This document shows, piece after piece, positions 45,780 to 59,060 of a stretch of DNA of 64,000 nucleotides (the first letter of the stretch is position 1; each line of letters opens with the position of its first letter). The notes under the pieces were generated by a model. That model was not told where the DNA came from and made no database searches. It worked only from the letters and a program-made list of their open reading frames with translations. The stretch spans positions 101,959,001-102,023,000 of the forward strand of contig CM074856.1 of assembly GCA_037501455.1 (NCBI GenBank), given 5' to 3'. This stretch comes from Lantana camara. Its lineage: Eukaryota; Streptophyta; Magnoliopsida; Lamiales; Verbenaceae. The position numbers and the translations under genes are program-made.

Positions 45780-48700
45780 TGTGACACCCCGCTCGCCCGA
45801 CGTATTAGGTACGTTACTTTTCAACCTTTTAATGTGTTTAATTATGTGATTTTATATTTTCCGTTGCCCTATTTTGAACTCTTTTAGAGTTTAGGGGCCC
45901 TTTGTAATTTTCTCTTTTTAGGGGTTTTCTGGTCACTTCTCGTTCGGTCGAGATTTTGACCTCTTTGACCCCTTCAACGCGTCCGGGTCGGCGAAACGAG
46001 TCCGTAGACTCTAAGTTTGTCCAATTTGGATGTCGTTAGCTCGTTCGTTTGATCGTTTTGCGTACGAGGACCCGAGATATATACCCCGGATCCTCGTTTT
46101 GCGTGCAAAAGATCAGATCTGCTCCAGCCATCGTCTTCCTCCAGCGACAGGCACTATTCACACACAGTGGAGGTGTGTTTACATACACATGCTTGTTCTC
46201 CCTCGTTTCTCGACGGAATTCGACGATCCAATAGTCCACGTTCATCAGCTCTACGAGCCCGTCACAACCGTACCAGTTTCGTGGCCTGAAAGTGACCAGC
46301 GGCGGAGCAGCGGTGGTCCGACGGTGGCAGGTTGCGCCACCTCCACGCCGGCGGCGTTCCGGCGACCCTCGCCGGCCAACAACCACCCAACCCCACGTTT
46401 TTGGACCTTCCTGTTCCATTTTCAGCCTTCGTTTTACCCGAATCGCGGCGGAAGTGGTGGTTCCGGCGATGACGCAGCGGCTGAACTTCGGTGGCGTTGT
46501 GGGCCCTCTTCCCGGATGGTTTCGGTGGTGCTTCCTTCACAAAAGTTGTTCCTGAGGTCGAGTCCGATCTACTCGTGGTGGTGGCGGTCAGAGAACCGGC
46601 CGGCGGCGGCGGACCGGGCCTGGACCGGCGGCTTCTCTCTCCGGCGGTTTTTCCGGCGTTTTGACTTGGGGCTTTCGTAGGGCTCGTTGCAAGCTTTCCA
46701 ACGGTATGCCCGGATTTCATTTTCGTTTTCCGGTTTGCAGTTAATTTCAGTTTCCGTCGTTGGGATTTGGTTCGGTTTTTCTTCAACGAAGTCCCGTGTG
46801 TTTAGCTTTTTCTGGAATTGATTGAGGGCTTTTGTCAAGCAGGCCGAGGCGTACGTTTATGTCCCTCCGGGGATTTTTTCGACCACCGGAGGTGGCATTC
46901 CGGTGGCGGCCGGTGGCTGTTCGGCCGGCTACTGTGGCGGCTTTCCGACGCCCTTCGGACAGCAAGTTCCTTTCGTCGTGGTGAGTCCATCGCCACTTTC
47001 CGTTCGTCAATCGGATGTCCGGTTGATTTTATATGAATTTTTGAAGCTATTGTATTTTATTCGTTAATTGATTTTAATTGTGCAATTTGATCCCGTATGT
47101 GCTATAAATTGAAATTATGAGTTGTATGATACGAGGAAGTATGCTATGATATATGAATATTTGATTCTTGATTTATCGAATTTAATTGTCTCGTTTTACG
47201 CCATCTATTTGAGAATAATTATTGTTTGAAGGGGTGTTAGTGTAATTTTGGAAACTAAATTGATTATGAAATTTTATAAAACATAAGAAATGAATTATGA
47301 AAAGATACGTTGTATTTAATTTGAATAAATTGATCAAGTAGGCCAATGTGTAATTTGTATATAAATTGTTATGTAATTCATGTTAATTTCGTGAGACTTG
47401 GTGCATGATATGATTTGAATTCTTAATGTCCTACTTTATTTTACATAATTAATGTTATGAATTTTATAAGTTATGCATCTTTTGATATGGAATATGAATT
47501 ATAATATGCTCTGAATGACTTGATTGAATAGATATGGATTATATGTTGCATCATTTGTATTCGTGAGCATGGCCGTGCGTCTTTGTGGTTGTGTTTGGAG
47601 TCTGAGTCTTGTGTTCTGTGTGTGTTCAGTTGTTCAGGGGTTTTCCAGGGAGTGTCTGTCAGCTGTTTGGGTTCCAGTGGGACTTCTTGGCTTGGGTTTT
47701 CCGTTTCGTCGGTGAAAGGTGAGGTTTTAGGATTTCTGTTTTAGTTACAGCGACCTACAACCCTCTGTGCTCGTTTTTAAGCCTGCATGCGATTATTCTA
47801 TTATATTTATATAATAGATATGTGTTTATATGATATGTTTATGAATTTGTCATACGATTCAAGGTTTTTGAACTGTATATGTACGAGCATATGTAAGCTT
47901 GAAATGTTTTGCAACGAGGCTATGCTCCAAACCGTGTGTCTTCATACCAGCTGCGGATTAGGATGACATGGAGAGGTACGTTTATAGCATATGCTAAGTT
48001 GCAAGGTATGGTATGCTCCGATAAGGTATGTACGTATGATTTTGATATGATATGATAAGTTTGTTATGTAGCGAGTTATGATTTGTTCGGATATGTTCTG
48101 TTATGTTGGGCCCCGGAGACTGTGGGTAAGGAACCCCGGGACGGTATCGGGCCATCGGGTTAAGCCTGTGCATAGTCTCCATTTGAGGTATCTCGTGCGA
48201 CTCAGGGAGATAGGGGAGGCGAGATATTCTTGAGCCGGTAGCGTAAAACCTGCCGAGGACTCGTAGGGGATCATTACCCCTCGAGGTATGTATATGATAT
48301 GGATGGTTAGGGGCGTATACACCCCTTCCATCACCCGGAGTTGAGGATGTTATGTTATGATGTTTTCTGTTTTGATATTATGTTTTGGAAGTAAGGTTGG
48401 AGACTCGTACTCGCCGGGTATATGAATATGATAAGTTATGTTGATTATGAAACGGGATAGGAGCTTTCTCTTCCAATATGTTACGAGTTTGTTCAGTCTG
48501 ATATGATTTGATTAAGTATAAAAATTTGGTATGAGTATGCTCAGTTTGTTTAGTTTTGAATAAGATAAGATAAGATATGTATAAGTTTGATTTGAAAAGA
48601 TATGTATAAGTATGTTTTGTAAATGGTTTTGGTATGCAAAACCCTAGTCCCGATTCATAATCTTTCTTTTGATACGTGCTCTGCTCCTTATTATGTGTAG

Positions 48701-49209
48701 TGTGTGTGAGTTCAGCCCCCTCGCTCAGTCAGTGGACTGACCCTCGCCCCACCTATGTTTTTAGTTTGCAGGTGCAAGTTGTTGGAGTTCGAGCTAGGCG
48801 GCTTTGAGTCGGGTCTGTCGAGTCTGTGTCTGTCCGTTTGATTTTGTTAATTACTTTGTTCCGATTTATGTATGAAAATTATGTATATAGTATGTTCTGT
48901 ACAAGTTGACGTTTATGCTTTGATCATATGAATTTTCGGGACAGGTTAGGACAGGGTGTGGAATTAGTCGAACCCGTTTATTTATGTTCGTTGATTAAAG
49001 TTTTTGTTAGTTCATATTTTGCATCGCTTCCGCATTCGGGTTTTGCTTATTTTACTTGTACAGGGTTTAGTTACCGCCTAGCTTTGGTTGTTTTTTTTTT
49101 CGTTTGTCACCCGTTCGCTGTGACTTGGTGCGTGTGCGGACTTTCCATTTCGTACCACGTGTCGGGTCATAGTGCGGGGGTGTGGTGCCCCACCGCTTGG
49201 GGTGCTACA
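45780..49209 (+). mobile_element. E7: 3' LTR (3,430 bp)
   Basis: Collinear with the 5' LTR with few substitutions. Visible indels are a 4-bp insertion near the start (TAGGTACGTTAC against TAGGTTAC), an 11-bp loss between GGCGGA direct repeats in the GC island (about 46,610), and a 4-bp difference after GTGAGT (about 46,984). The 11-bp change shifts the frame of the 241-residue reading frame seen in the 5' LTR, which argues against it being a protein gene. TSD TCCCG follows at 49,210-49,214. Confidence 0.97.
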
Positions 49210-52200
49210 TCCCGGAGCGACGAGCCACCACATCTTCCGCACCTAGTCCCGAACCCACATATGAAATAGAAATCCATACATGAGTCCAAGACTAAGAGAA
49301 GGGGAACCTACACACACTCGCTAAGCCAGGCGGAGCTGAAACAGGAGCAGAGCACGTAAAACAACAAGAAAGCGGAAGCATATAAAAAACCAAGAAGATA
49401 AATCCACAAAACGGGTTCAACTATCCCTAGAAACCTGTCCCGAATATATATACATAACAAAAGTTCATAAGATTCATATAAATCATTAACCAATGCGTAC
49501 TATATGCATAATTCCGCTATCAATACTGAATCATATATAGGATGTGTCTGTGCGCAAATGAAATGCAACACGAGCTAGAAGATCACAATATGACCGACTC
49601 ACGACTCCGCCTAGCACGCCCAACCTGTAAACTGAAAAGTTGAAAGGAGAGGGTCAGTCCACCGACTGAGTGAGGGGGCTAACGCACACCCACACAAGTA
49701 TACATATAAAGAAAAGCACGTAATAAACGAAAGATTATGGATCGGGAAAGGTTTTTGCACACCAAACCATTTTTGAAACAAACTTAGACAATACATAATT
49801 AAAACAAAACGTACTAGAGTTTAAAGGAAGATCCTATCCCATTTCATAATCAACGAATCGTACAAAAGCTCGGCGAGTGCGAACACCTAGTCCCATCCTG
49901 GGCTCCTCCGACTAATCACACAAACAAATAAAATCAAACTTATAAACTTACACATTAACCTCCTTCTCGAGGCGACGGAAGGGTTGTGCGGCCCTAACCA
50001 TCCATTACGTTAAGTATGGGTCGTGAGTTTCATAACACTCATGCCCGAGGATTTCATCCCCCACCAAACCTCCTGGTGAGTTCAGGGGTAATCGTATCAG
50101 AGTGGAGACTACGCCCAGGCTTAACCCGATGGCCCACTGCCGTATCGGGGGTCCTGGCTTGCAGGCTCTGGGGCCCAACAGTACCAATACGAATCAATAC
50201 ATTACCAATTAACTCATTAATGTACTTAACTCGCTACAGAACTTAAAATAACTTACATACCTTATCAAACATACCTTACCTTGCAACTCGCCATATGCTA
50301 TACGCGTACCTCTCCGTGTCTTCCTTAATCATAAGATGTTGAGATAAATCCTAGCTTGCATGATAACACACGGTTTGGAGCATAGCCTCGTTGCAAAACA
50401 TTTTCAAGCTTATATACGCTCATACTTATATTTCAAAACATTTTAATCGCAAGATAAGATCATAAACGTATTATAAGGCACGTATCTAATATGTATATAT
50501 ATATATTATATTCACGTGCAGGTGAGAAATCATCACATTTAGGCCATAGGTCGCTTATCTAAACAAAAAGGTCCTAACCCTCACCTCTTTACCAAAAGTG
50601 CTCCCGGAAGAGCGTTGACGACCAAGAAGAAGCTAAATGGCGAAATCGACACCTCTCGAACTCAAATCTGAGATAAATAAACACAAACCTATAACTTAGA
50701 CTCAATCATGAACTAATTAGACGTATGGCGATGCGAATGTATGTAACTTATGCAAATGAGATTCTAGAATGCGGCACTTAAGTCATTGAAGATTGTAACA
50801 CGTATACCTCATATTAAATCACTTCATAAAATTAAACAAGAATTATAACACATCATATAACAAGTGAATATTATAATTAAATCATCTCATAAATTAAAAT
50901 AAGACTAATAACAAATATCATACATTCAAATTCATAATTTAAACAATGATTAAAACATATTACATACTATATTACTATAATATATACATAATTATACACT
51001 ATTACAAACTATATATATACTAGCCTAATGTTATATATATATATAAAGGTTCAACAAATAAATATTTAGATAGCTAGTACATTAATTATATATATACACA
51101 CCATGCCTGCACGTACACTCTCACACACACACATGCACAATAAAACAAATGCATGCATACACACAAAACTAACAAGCACATACACATGCTATCATTCATA
51201 CAAAATTAACAACCATGCAAACCAAGAGAAAAACAAGCAGCAGCAGTTCTATAGTAGTCTCCCCGCCCGGGGAAAAAATATCAACACCAAAGTCCCCGGC
51301 CGGGGAAGGGGAGATAGAAGGAAAGAGCAGCAGCAGGTCAGTTTCGTGGGGGAAAAAAAACAACAAGCAACAGCAGCACAACCAGCAACAATTAATCAAA
51401 AAAACCAACCCAAGCTCATGCAAAATTCCAGCCCAAACAAACACCAAGCTGACAGCTTAAGGCAGCAACAAAGTAGCAGCGTATGCAGTCCATTTACACA
51501 GCTGAAATGAAGAGAAAAAGCAGGGCAAAACAGGGCAGACAAGTAGGACACTCCAAGTACTTCATAATCATGTAATTAGACATGAAAAAGAGCTCAAGAA
51601 ATCATCAAACCAATCGTCAAATCCTGACAGCAGTTTGGTTAAAAGTGAGCAGATTTTTGCAACAAGTTTCATGCCCAAGAACTCATCATTTAATCAAAGG
51701 GTTTCCATGGAAAATCATCCATCTTACTTCCACCAAGGGTTAAGTGTCAAAAATGAAGATCAAAAAGCTCACATGATCAGTTTCCATGCATCAAAACAGC
51801 CACGGATTCAAGCTATGTCAAGGAAACATGAATTATCTCCCAAAATTCCCTATTCATGTACCACCCTAAACCCTTATCAAATCTGATGCAAAACATGAAT
51901 TACATGGATTAAAATATGCATAAAAGAATGGAGAATACATAGATATACTTACCTTTAAGGGATGGAGAAGTAAGAAAGTGCTTAGAGCTCAAAATCATCA
52001 AAGGGCAAGGAGGGCTCCTCTTCTTCTCTTTTCTTCTTCTCTTGTGCTGAATTTCCTTGTCTTGTGGGAGGTATGGTTCGAAATTCAGGAGTTAAAGGGG
52101 AGAGAAGAGTAAACTCAAGGTCACAAGGTCATGGTTTAGGCTTGGTTAGGGTTAAGAGGGTCCCACCAACTCAAGACTAGTCAAAGGATATCACTTTGGT

Positions 52201-52861
52201 ATGAGGTGCGAGGTGCTCATTCCGGTGAAATTTCGAAGTTCGAAATGAAATTATAAAAATACAAGGTTCGGTAGGGTTAAAGAGGATTGTGTTAGGGTTA
52301 CATAGGGTCAAGAATGAGCTCATTTGGTTAAGAAACGAATTAATTATGGCTAAAACCGTAAAGGGTGGCACAGCTGCGCGAGGCTCACGGTTCGGGAAAA
52401 ATACGGGGGTACAATTGGGCTTAGAAAAATGTAAGGCTAGGTTCCTTAGTTCCATGTTTTTGTTATGACTCCGGTGTCACCTCCGGAATTCAAATCCGAA
52501 TTCCTGAGCTCAAGTTATAAATTCCGGAACATAAGGCGCACTAAAACTAGTTAGGTCCTCGAGTCCCCAAAACAAATAAAATGGTGTGTTACCATTTCAA
52601 ACAAGTCTGAAAATATAAAACGAGCACAAAAAAAATTCATAACACGTAATACTCCAACATATTAAAATGGCACCGAATTTCAATTTCAAATCGAGCACAA
52701 ACGAAACACGTTTCCAACAAAGAGGCTATTATTTCAAATAAGTGAATTCAAATTTCAAAAGAAATAATAATTAAAGAATTAAATTACCAAATAAATGAAA
52801 TTAAATAAATTAAATCAAGCACATACGTCATACCTGTATGGTTGATCAGACTGGGTGTTAC
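49210..52861 (-). mobile_element. E8: solo LTR (minus strand), main part, TSD TGTTA
   Basis: On the minus strand the LTR starts TGTAACACCCAG at 52,861 and runs left to the E7 insertion; its last bases are at 39,418-39,423. The TSD TGTTA is at 39,413-39,417 and 52,862-52,866. Minus-strand modules: GAATTCGGATTT block (about 52,485-52,560), donor AAAG/GTAAG (GT at 51,951-51,952), palindromes with TCCC/GGGA arms (51,260-51,306), donor GTGAGG (GT at 50,583-50,584), stem CAGTC/GACTG (about 49,653) and the inverted GCTAGGCGG pair (about 49,324 and 49,607). The region at 51,196-51,510 is CAG/CAA-rich. No gene was found. Confidence 0.92.
51260..51306. repeat. Palindromes TCCCCG(C/G)CCGGGGA in E8
   Basis: Two 14-bp units lie at 51,260-51,273 (centre GCCC) and 51,293-51,306 (centre GGCC, perfect). 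They have the same GC core as the palindromes in other families, with TCCC/GGGA arms. Confidence 0.9.
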
Positions 52862-52866
52862 ATGTT

Positions 52867-53885
52867 ATGTATGGTAATTTGGGCCTCGGAGCTACAAGCA
52901 AGGACACCCGGGACGGTATCGGGCCGTCGGGATTATCACTCCTTAGCATAGTCTTCATATTTATGAAAGGATGTACCGGAACCCACCAGGAGGTTTGGTA
53001 GGGAGATGGAGTCCTGAGGGTATGAGAAGCATTGAGCACTCCCCTCACCCATATGGATGGTTAGGGTAAGATCAACATTTCCATCACTCGGAAGAGGTAG
53101 GTTTGTTGATTTTGATTTCATTTGAATAAGAACATGAAAGAGGTTGGTTGGGAAACTCGTACTCACCGAGTTAGTATGAAATGACTATGATTATGGTTAG
53201 TGAAACGGGAGTGGACTCTTAATTACTAAAATTGGTTAATTTTGGCTTTCGACATTCATTCTTTATATATATATAGTATCACGGGGGAAAAGGTTTTAGA
53301 TTACAAAAACCAAGCCCTGGTTCATGAACTCTCTGATTTTTAATATGCTCTGCTCTTATGTATATGTACGTGTGCATGTATTAGCCCCCTCACCAGTCAT
53401 TAGGACTGACCCTTCCTCGTTGTTTTCTTTTTTTTCCCCTTGTTCTTTGAATCACAGGTATAGGTTTCGGTTCGAGCTAGGCGGCAGTTTTCATTTGAGT
53501 CATAGTCTTGTAGTCCGAGTCTTTAGAATATTGCATCTTTACCTTTCCGCTTTGGTACAATGTATAAATATGAATATGAATATGATTTCGAATTTGGAGA
53601 ATTGTTTGATTTAATTTGGCCCGGGGTGGGCATAACATGTATAATTTGACTCGTTATACTCTTAGTATATATGCATTTATATTTGTATGTTTGTGATCCT
53701 GTGGCTTCCGCATTTTGATTTGTTTTTACTGCGTACTCTGTATTAGGGTCTAGACCGCCTAACTTAGGTGAGATTTTGTTTGTCTCCCGTTCGCTATAGC
53801 TTGGTGCGTGTACGGAGTTCCCATTTCGTTGCACGTGTTGAGCTATAGTGCGGTGGATGTAGTGCTCTTCGCTCGGGGTGCTAAA
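52867..53885 (+). mobile_element. E6: solo LTR, right part
   Basis: Resumes after E8 and ends GGGGTGCTAAA at 53,885, followed by TSD ATAAC (53,886-53,890). It contains GACGGT/GCCGTC inverted sequence (about 52,912-52,930), the CAGTC/GACTG stem (53,394-53,408), a CACAG acceptor (about 53,456) and the GCTAGGCGG pair (about 53,476 and 53,756; the second copy has changed to CCGCCTAAC). No PBS follows, confirming a solo LTR. Confidence 0.92.
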
Positions 53886-53890
53886 ATAAC

Positions 53891-54478
53891 TATGACACCC
53901 CGACTTCTCGACCATACAGGTACGTACGCCACACGTGTGAGTTTTAAGATTAGGATTTATTTAATTCCTTTTTCGTTATTTAATTGTGCACTTTCATTTA
54001 TTTTAATTTGGATACTTGAGTGCTATGTGATTTAAATTTCTAACTTTGTGAGTTTATTTACGTGAGTTATGCATTTAATTTCCCGACCATGATTAAGTGT
54101 CAAGTTATTTCTAATTATGCAAACTATATACCTAATTGATCCTTATTGCAACTATATTTAATCTTTTGGACTTAATTGATATAACTTGTGAACTTAATTG
54201 CGACATTTATAAATTGAGTACCACATTGCATAACTTTGAATTTACTAAGGGCTTAAGTGAAATTTTCCTTTCTCCTCCCTCTCCTTGCACGATACAAACA
54301 CATACACACACCCTACACTTCATTTCTTCTCAAATTCAACACAAACACACAAGGCACAAGCACACCATTTCTTTCCCCTCTCATTTGATTGATCCAAGGA
54401 AGCTTAGCAAAGGATTTTCTTGCATATTTCATCAAGAATTCAAGCACAAGATCATTTCTTCCCCTTCCTGTAACACCC
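53891..54478 (+). mobile_element. E9: 5' end of an LTR (plus strand), interrupted
   Basis: Starts TATGACACCCCG (one change from TGTGAC) and has the CAGGTACG and CACACGTGTGAG start motifs of the other families. After about 590 bp it is cut by minus-strand E10 sequence at 54,479. Its continuation is not in the window. E6 inserted exactly at its left boundary. Confidence 0.7.
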
Positions 54479-54645
54479 CAAACGGCAGGTGCCACATCCC
54501 CCGCACTCAGACCCGACCCGGATATGAAACGGGAAATCCATACACGTGTCAGATCAGAGCAAACGGGGACTCACTCACTCAGTATGCTAGGCGGGAACTA
54601 AACCTTCGAATACAAATAACTAAGTACAAAGAGAAATCAAAACCC
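54479..54645 (-). mobile_element. E10: LTR 3' end fragment (minus strand)
   Basis: This matches the 3' end of the full E10 LTR at 55,414-55,590, including the CGCACT, CGGGTC and GCTAGGCGG blocks. It breaks off near 54,645 into internal-region sequence, so most of this LTR is deleted. Confidence 0.75.
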
Positions 54646-55413
54646 TATTATATTTCGAACCTTCTACTCTGAACTTGGTTTCAAATTGCTTGATTTACTT
54701 GGAAGCTCATCCTCGATGGCCTTTGTGCTTATCTCTCGACAATCGATTTTACTTCTAGTCCTGTAGATTATCATCGCCTCTTAGTTAATCCGAACCTCAA
54801 ACTAAAGTACCTTCGAGATTTTCTTCACTCCGTTCCTTGGGTTAGACAATCCCGTTGAATTCGGTTGATTAACTTTTGTAATATAACTATATGTGTTGAT
54901 TCTTATGAGTCGTAATCCTCATACACCCCATCACTATGTCATCGAACATTCACCAACTACCACAAAACTTGTGAATTTTCCAACAAATCGGCCTTCTATT
55001 CTGGATTCTACCTTTCAAACCGTAGCTCCATTGAGAAATGGTCATGATCCTTGAATTCTTGTATGAAAATCCCCGGTGCGTTCCTACATCTTCCATGCTT
55101 AAAAGTAGAGATTGTGATAGCTCATTGTTGTCATAGAAATTGGCCGTGGTTAGATATTATCTTCATAACCTATAATTTACAACTCAATTCGAGAATAAAT
55201 ACATGCGATTAGAGCATGCTCATGACACATAATCAACACCAAGGCCACAAATTGATGCAAGATGTAACATATAATCCAACAAAGTCTTGAAAGGAATGAG
55301 ATTCAAGGTTCAAGAACAATGCAATGCTCACGTTGACAGGTAGTTCCTAAGCCGACAGGACATGACACTAGAACTCCAGTTTTGCAACCTGGAGCTCTGA
55401 TACCGCTTAAGGA
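54646..55413 (-). mobile_element. E10: truncated internal region with PBS (minus strand)
   Basis: On the minus strand it follows the PBS (55,394-55,404, GGTATCAGAGC) of the adjoining LTR and resembles the post-PBS part of array A. It ends abruptly against the LTR fragment to the left. No coding sequence is recognised. Confidence 0.65.
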
Positions 55414-58400
55414 TGTAACATCCCAAAGGGAAGGTGCCATATCCGCCGCACTTAGACCCGACCTGCATATGAAACGGGAAAATTATACACGTGTCAGATC
55501 AGAGCGAACGGGGACTCACTCACTCACTATGCTAGGCGGGAACTAAACCTTCAAAACCAAATAACTAAGTACAAAGAGAAATCAAAAGGCAGAAGCAGAG
55601 CATGAAAATAATTACCAATACAAGCATCAAATTACGAGTTCAACTAACATAGGTACCTAGTCCCGAAATTCAAACAAAACATAATTCACACAATTACGGG
55701 TTCAATCTATACCTAGAAGCCTGTCCCGAATCAATAACATAAAAGCAATACGATTCATGGTAACTTAATCAATTTACAATATGCAGTGGTATGACTCGGA
55801 CTAAACCACAAGACTCGATAGACTCGAACTCTCGCCTAGCGCTCCAAACCTGCAAAATTTGAAAACAAAGCCGGGTTCAGTCCATAGGAGACTGGTGGGT
55901 ATAAAACAGGGTTTAATATAATAATACTGCATAATTTAAACACCCACACATGCAAGTCATAATCCCGTACGAGGTTTTGAAACATTTCCCAAGTGGGTGA
56001 AAACAAAGAAGACAACACGCGGGATTATAACCATTAATTCCTTTATTCATTACATTTATGAGGTCAATGCGTGAGCCCGGCGAGAGGGCGAATTCTCCAA
56101 CCTTCTCCTCATGTGTGCATTAATCATTCATTCATTACGGTCATACAACAATCAATCATTCATTCGTTCATTCAAGCATTATCATTCATGCTCAATCAAT
56201 CACTTACACCTTTTTCCTCCTGTTAGTGGACGGACTCGGCCAAAGACCCGTCTACCCAATCATTGTGGCCAGTGAGGTTCATGACTCCCCAAAGGCCCGG
56301 CTCCCATCCTCGCTAACCTCCTAACGAGGGCCGGTATCATCGTAGTTTGGTGGAACTAGTGCACAGGATCCCCGTCAGTCCTTACGTCCCCGGTTAGCCA
56401 CGTACACCAAGTCCCAGGGCCCCCATGCAGTGCAATCAATCATTACTCACCAAAACATTAGGTAAGGTGTTCAATAAAAAAGGGCTTAACATTAAAATCA
56501 TTGACTCTTCAAAAGACTCGAGATATACATATAATAGTTTGGCTTAAAACGTTACACATTAGGAATATATTGGGTCATTTAACTAATAGAAGAGAAACCC
56601 ACCTATTACACCTTACCGAACAAAATCAAGAAGAAGGAAAGACATGAAGATAGCCTACGAACCCGGTAAGTCTCTGCCCTGGAGAAAACTGTGTAAAAGA
56701 CAACACGGTGCATACGTGAGACTCAAGACTCCAAATGAACCACATATGACGCACGGTAATGCAATAACATGATAAGACATGCATGAGCAATAACAATGTG
56801 CTAATAAGATGTTCATGTGTACCAATAACGTCACTTAAACACGTAACCAAGCTATTTATTCATTACACGAATAAATCGTGTACAATCATTACCATTCTTT
56901 CATTCAATATCAATCGTTCATTCAATATTCAAACTATAACACGTTATAATACACGTTAACAATGCATATGGAGTAAATCATGTCATTAAGCCACATAATC
57001 AAATAATTCAATCAAGTACATTTAATACATGGAGGTATCATATTCATTCGTTCATATCTTCCACATTTCATATCAGTTAAAGTCATAAACTTCATATAAT
57101 AATCATAATATGTCATTCAATAATCAATTAATACCATAAACACAAGTTTGAGGCACAAGATATCGATTAGAACACATACTAAAGTCAAGGGGGTGAAAGG
57201 AATGCAAGGAAAAGGATTTTGGCGAAGTTTAGGGAAAACTGACAATTTTCGAAATTGCGCAAGCTATGGGAAAATGGGAATATCTCAAGTTTTCGAAGTT
57301 AGAATAGGGATTTGTTTGTTAGATGTGAAAATATACAAATATACCTTTAAAATCATATATGGCTCATATTCTGGTTCAAAGCGACGAGAAAATGGCGTAA
57401 GCTTGAAGTTGGGTGAATGCAAATTTTCGGTGAGGTGGCGGTACCAAAATGGATTGATTATATCTCACAAATGAGAAAAGATATTAAGGTGATTCTAATT
57501 GTAAAATGTTCTAGACTTCAAGAGGATTCTTATGGTTTAAAATTCAGGCCAATCGCAGTTCGCTTGAGGTGTAAACAGAACAAAACAGACTCAGACAGAA
57601 AACAGGGGAGGATCCACGGCCATGGATTTTTCCTTCATAAAAATCCACGCCCGTGGGAAGGCCTCCAGGTCTCTGGACATGAATCCACGGCCGTGGGTCA
57701 AAATCCACTCCCGTGGATCCTTCTACGGTAGCAAAACATGACAGCAATGCAGCTCAAGCAAGGAGGCATCAAAAGGGCAAGCAAACTCACTCCAAATCTA
57801 TCAAAATTCAAGGTATATCATCACCAACACTTACTCTATCATATATCTTAAATTTAGGGCATGAAATCAAGTATAATAAGAGTCACCATTTCATGGGTTT
57901 CAAGCTCCATCAATGGAGGTTCAAGAAATATTCAACCATTTAAGAGAAATCCAACAAATATGCAACAAGTAAGCACAAGAGAACAATATATTACAATCTT
58001 GGAGCAATTTAATCAAGTATGGAGGCACTAGAAGAAAATTTTCCACATTTACACTATTCATCATATTATACAAAGGTATGAAAATAAGCAAGAGAAAAGA
58101 GATTCAATCGGGAGAAAACGAAGCACCCGAAGAGAGGAACCCATTACTTACATTGGATCGTTGATCGGGCGAGAGCTGAAGCCGAAACTTGAGCTCAAAG
58201 GGGGTTGGGGCTTGGAGCTTCTTCTTTCTCACCTTCTCTTCCATGATAACGTGATGAAGCAAATGAGGGAGAAGAAGAGGTTGGTCCGGTTTTAAGGTGA
58301 GGAAAACCGGTTCGATACGGTTCAGGATAGGTTCGGTTCAAACGGTTGGAAATTAAATCAGTAGATGGTTTAAATGGCTTCAAAAAAGGCGAGGCTAGTT

Positions 58401-58701
58401 CTAATGGTCTCGAATCGCCGAAACAAATCCAGTAGCATAGTCGGAATTCGGATTCGAATCCCCGAGCTCAAGGTATCCACAAATGGCCCCAAAACACCCT
58501 AATTAAAAATTAGGTCCCTAACTTGAAAATATTGGACGATTGAGTCCAAGTGCGATTTAAATAACTTCTAAGAAAACATAATTAAAATAAACTTACATAT
58601 TGAAACTTAAAGCATGCTTAAACACATAATTTACAGAAATACAGAATAAAACTCTCACGTATGGCGCGCGTACCTGAATAATGAAAATAAGGGGCGTTAC
58701 A
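55414..58701 (-). mobile_element. E10: full LTR, 3,288 bp (minus strand)
   Basis: On the minus strand it runs from TGTAACGCCCC (58,701) to GGGATGTTACA (55,414). It has a PPT on its upstream side and a PBS on its downstream side, so it links two internal regions like LTR2 of array A. Minus-strand modules: GAATTCGGATTC block (about 58,435-58,500), donor-like TGTAAGT (about 58,148), four palindromes with ATCC/GGAT arms (57,612-57,718), a CAGTCTCC/ACTG stem (about 55,876-55,895) and the GCTAGGCGG pair (55,539 and 55,832). No gene is found; the 108- and 104-residue plus-strand frames are unsupported. Confidence 0.9.
57612..57718. repeat. Palindrome cluster in E10 (ATCC arms)
   Basis: Four units: ATCCACGGCCATGGAT (57,612-57,627), ATCCACGCCCGTGGGA (about 57,642), ATCCACGGCCGTGGGT (about 57,683) and ATCCACTCCCGTGGAT (about 57,703). 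The core is the same as in array A (ACGGCCGT), with different arms. Confidence 0.92.
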
Positions 58702-58921
58702 ACCTCACCCTTTTAAGAGGATCTGGTCCCCAGGTCCACTGTCTCGAGTTCTGAACTCTGCATAAACTTTCCCATGTTCATCCCACGCGGGTTAGCAACT
58801 CCCTGTCAGGAATTAGTTCGGAAAAGGTCTTTAAGAAACAAGAGTCTTCAATTGTTGTTAAGTCACGACCCTTAACTCACCGAAGCCTAAACACTCAGCT
58901 AAACAGGTAATAAGAAGCAAA

Positions 58922-59060
58922 TGAGAGAATCCCCGTCTCTCAAGTACAAACAACGAGAGAACCCCGTCTCTCGAACAACTAGTGAGAGCACCCCGTCTCT
59001 CAGACAGACAATGAGAGAACCCCGTCTCTCGAACACAAAGAAAGAGAAACTCCCAAGCTC
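58922..59060 (-). repeat. Hairpin array, four good units and one decayed (E10)
   Basis: Units at 58,922-58,942 (TGAGAGA/TCTCTCA), 58,954-58,973 (CGAGAGA/TCTCTCG), 58,983-59,002 (TGAGAG/CTCTCA) and 59,013-59,030 (GAGAGA/TCTCTC), plus a weak one near 59,042-59,060. On the minus strand the loops carry the same CGGGG core as array A. Confidence 0.88.

Noticed and set aside
57148..57731. Frames of 108 and 104 residues on the plus strand in E10
   Set aside because: They run antisense through the LTR and its palindrome cluster; no family signature.
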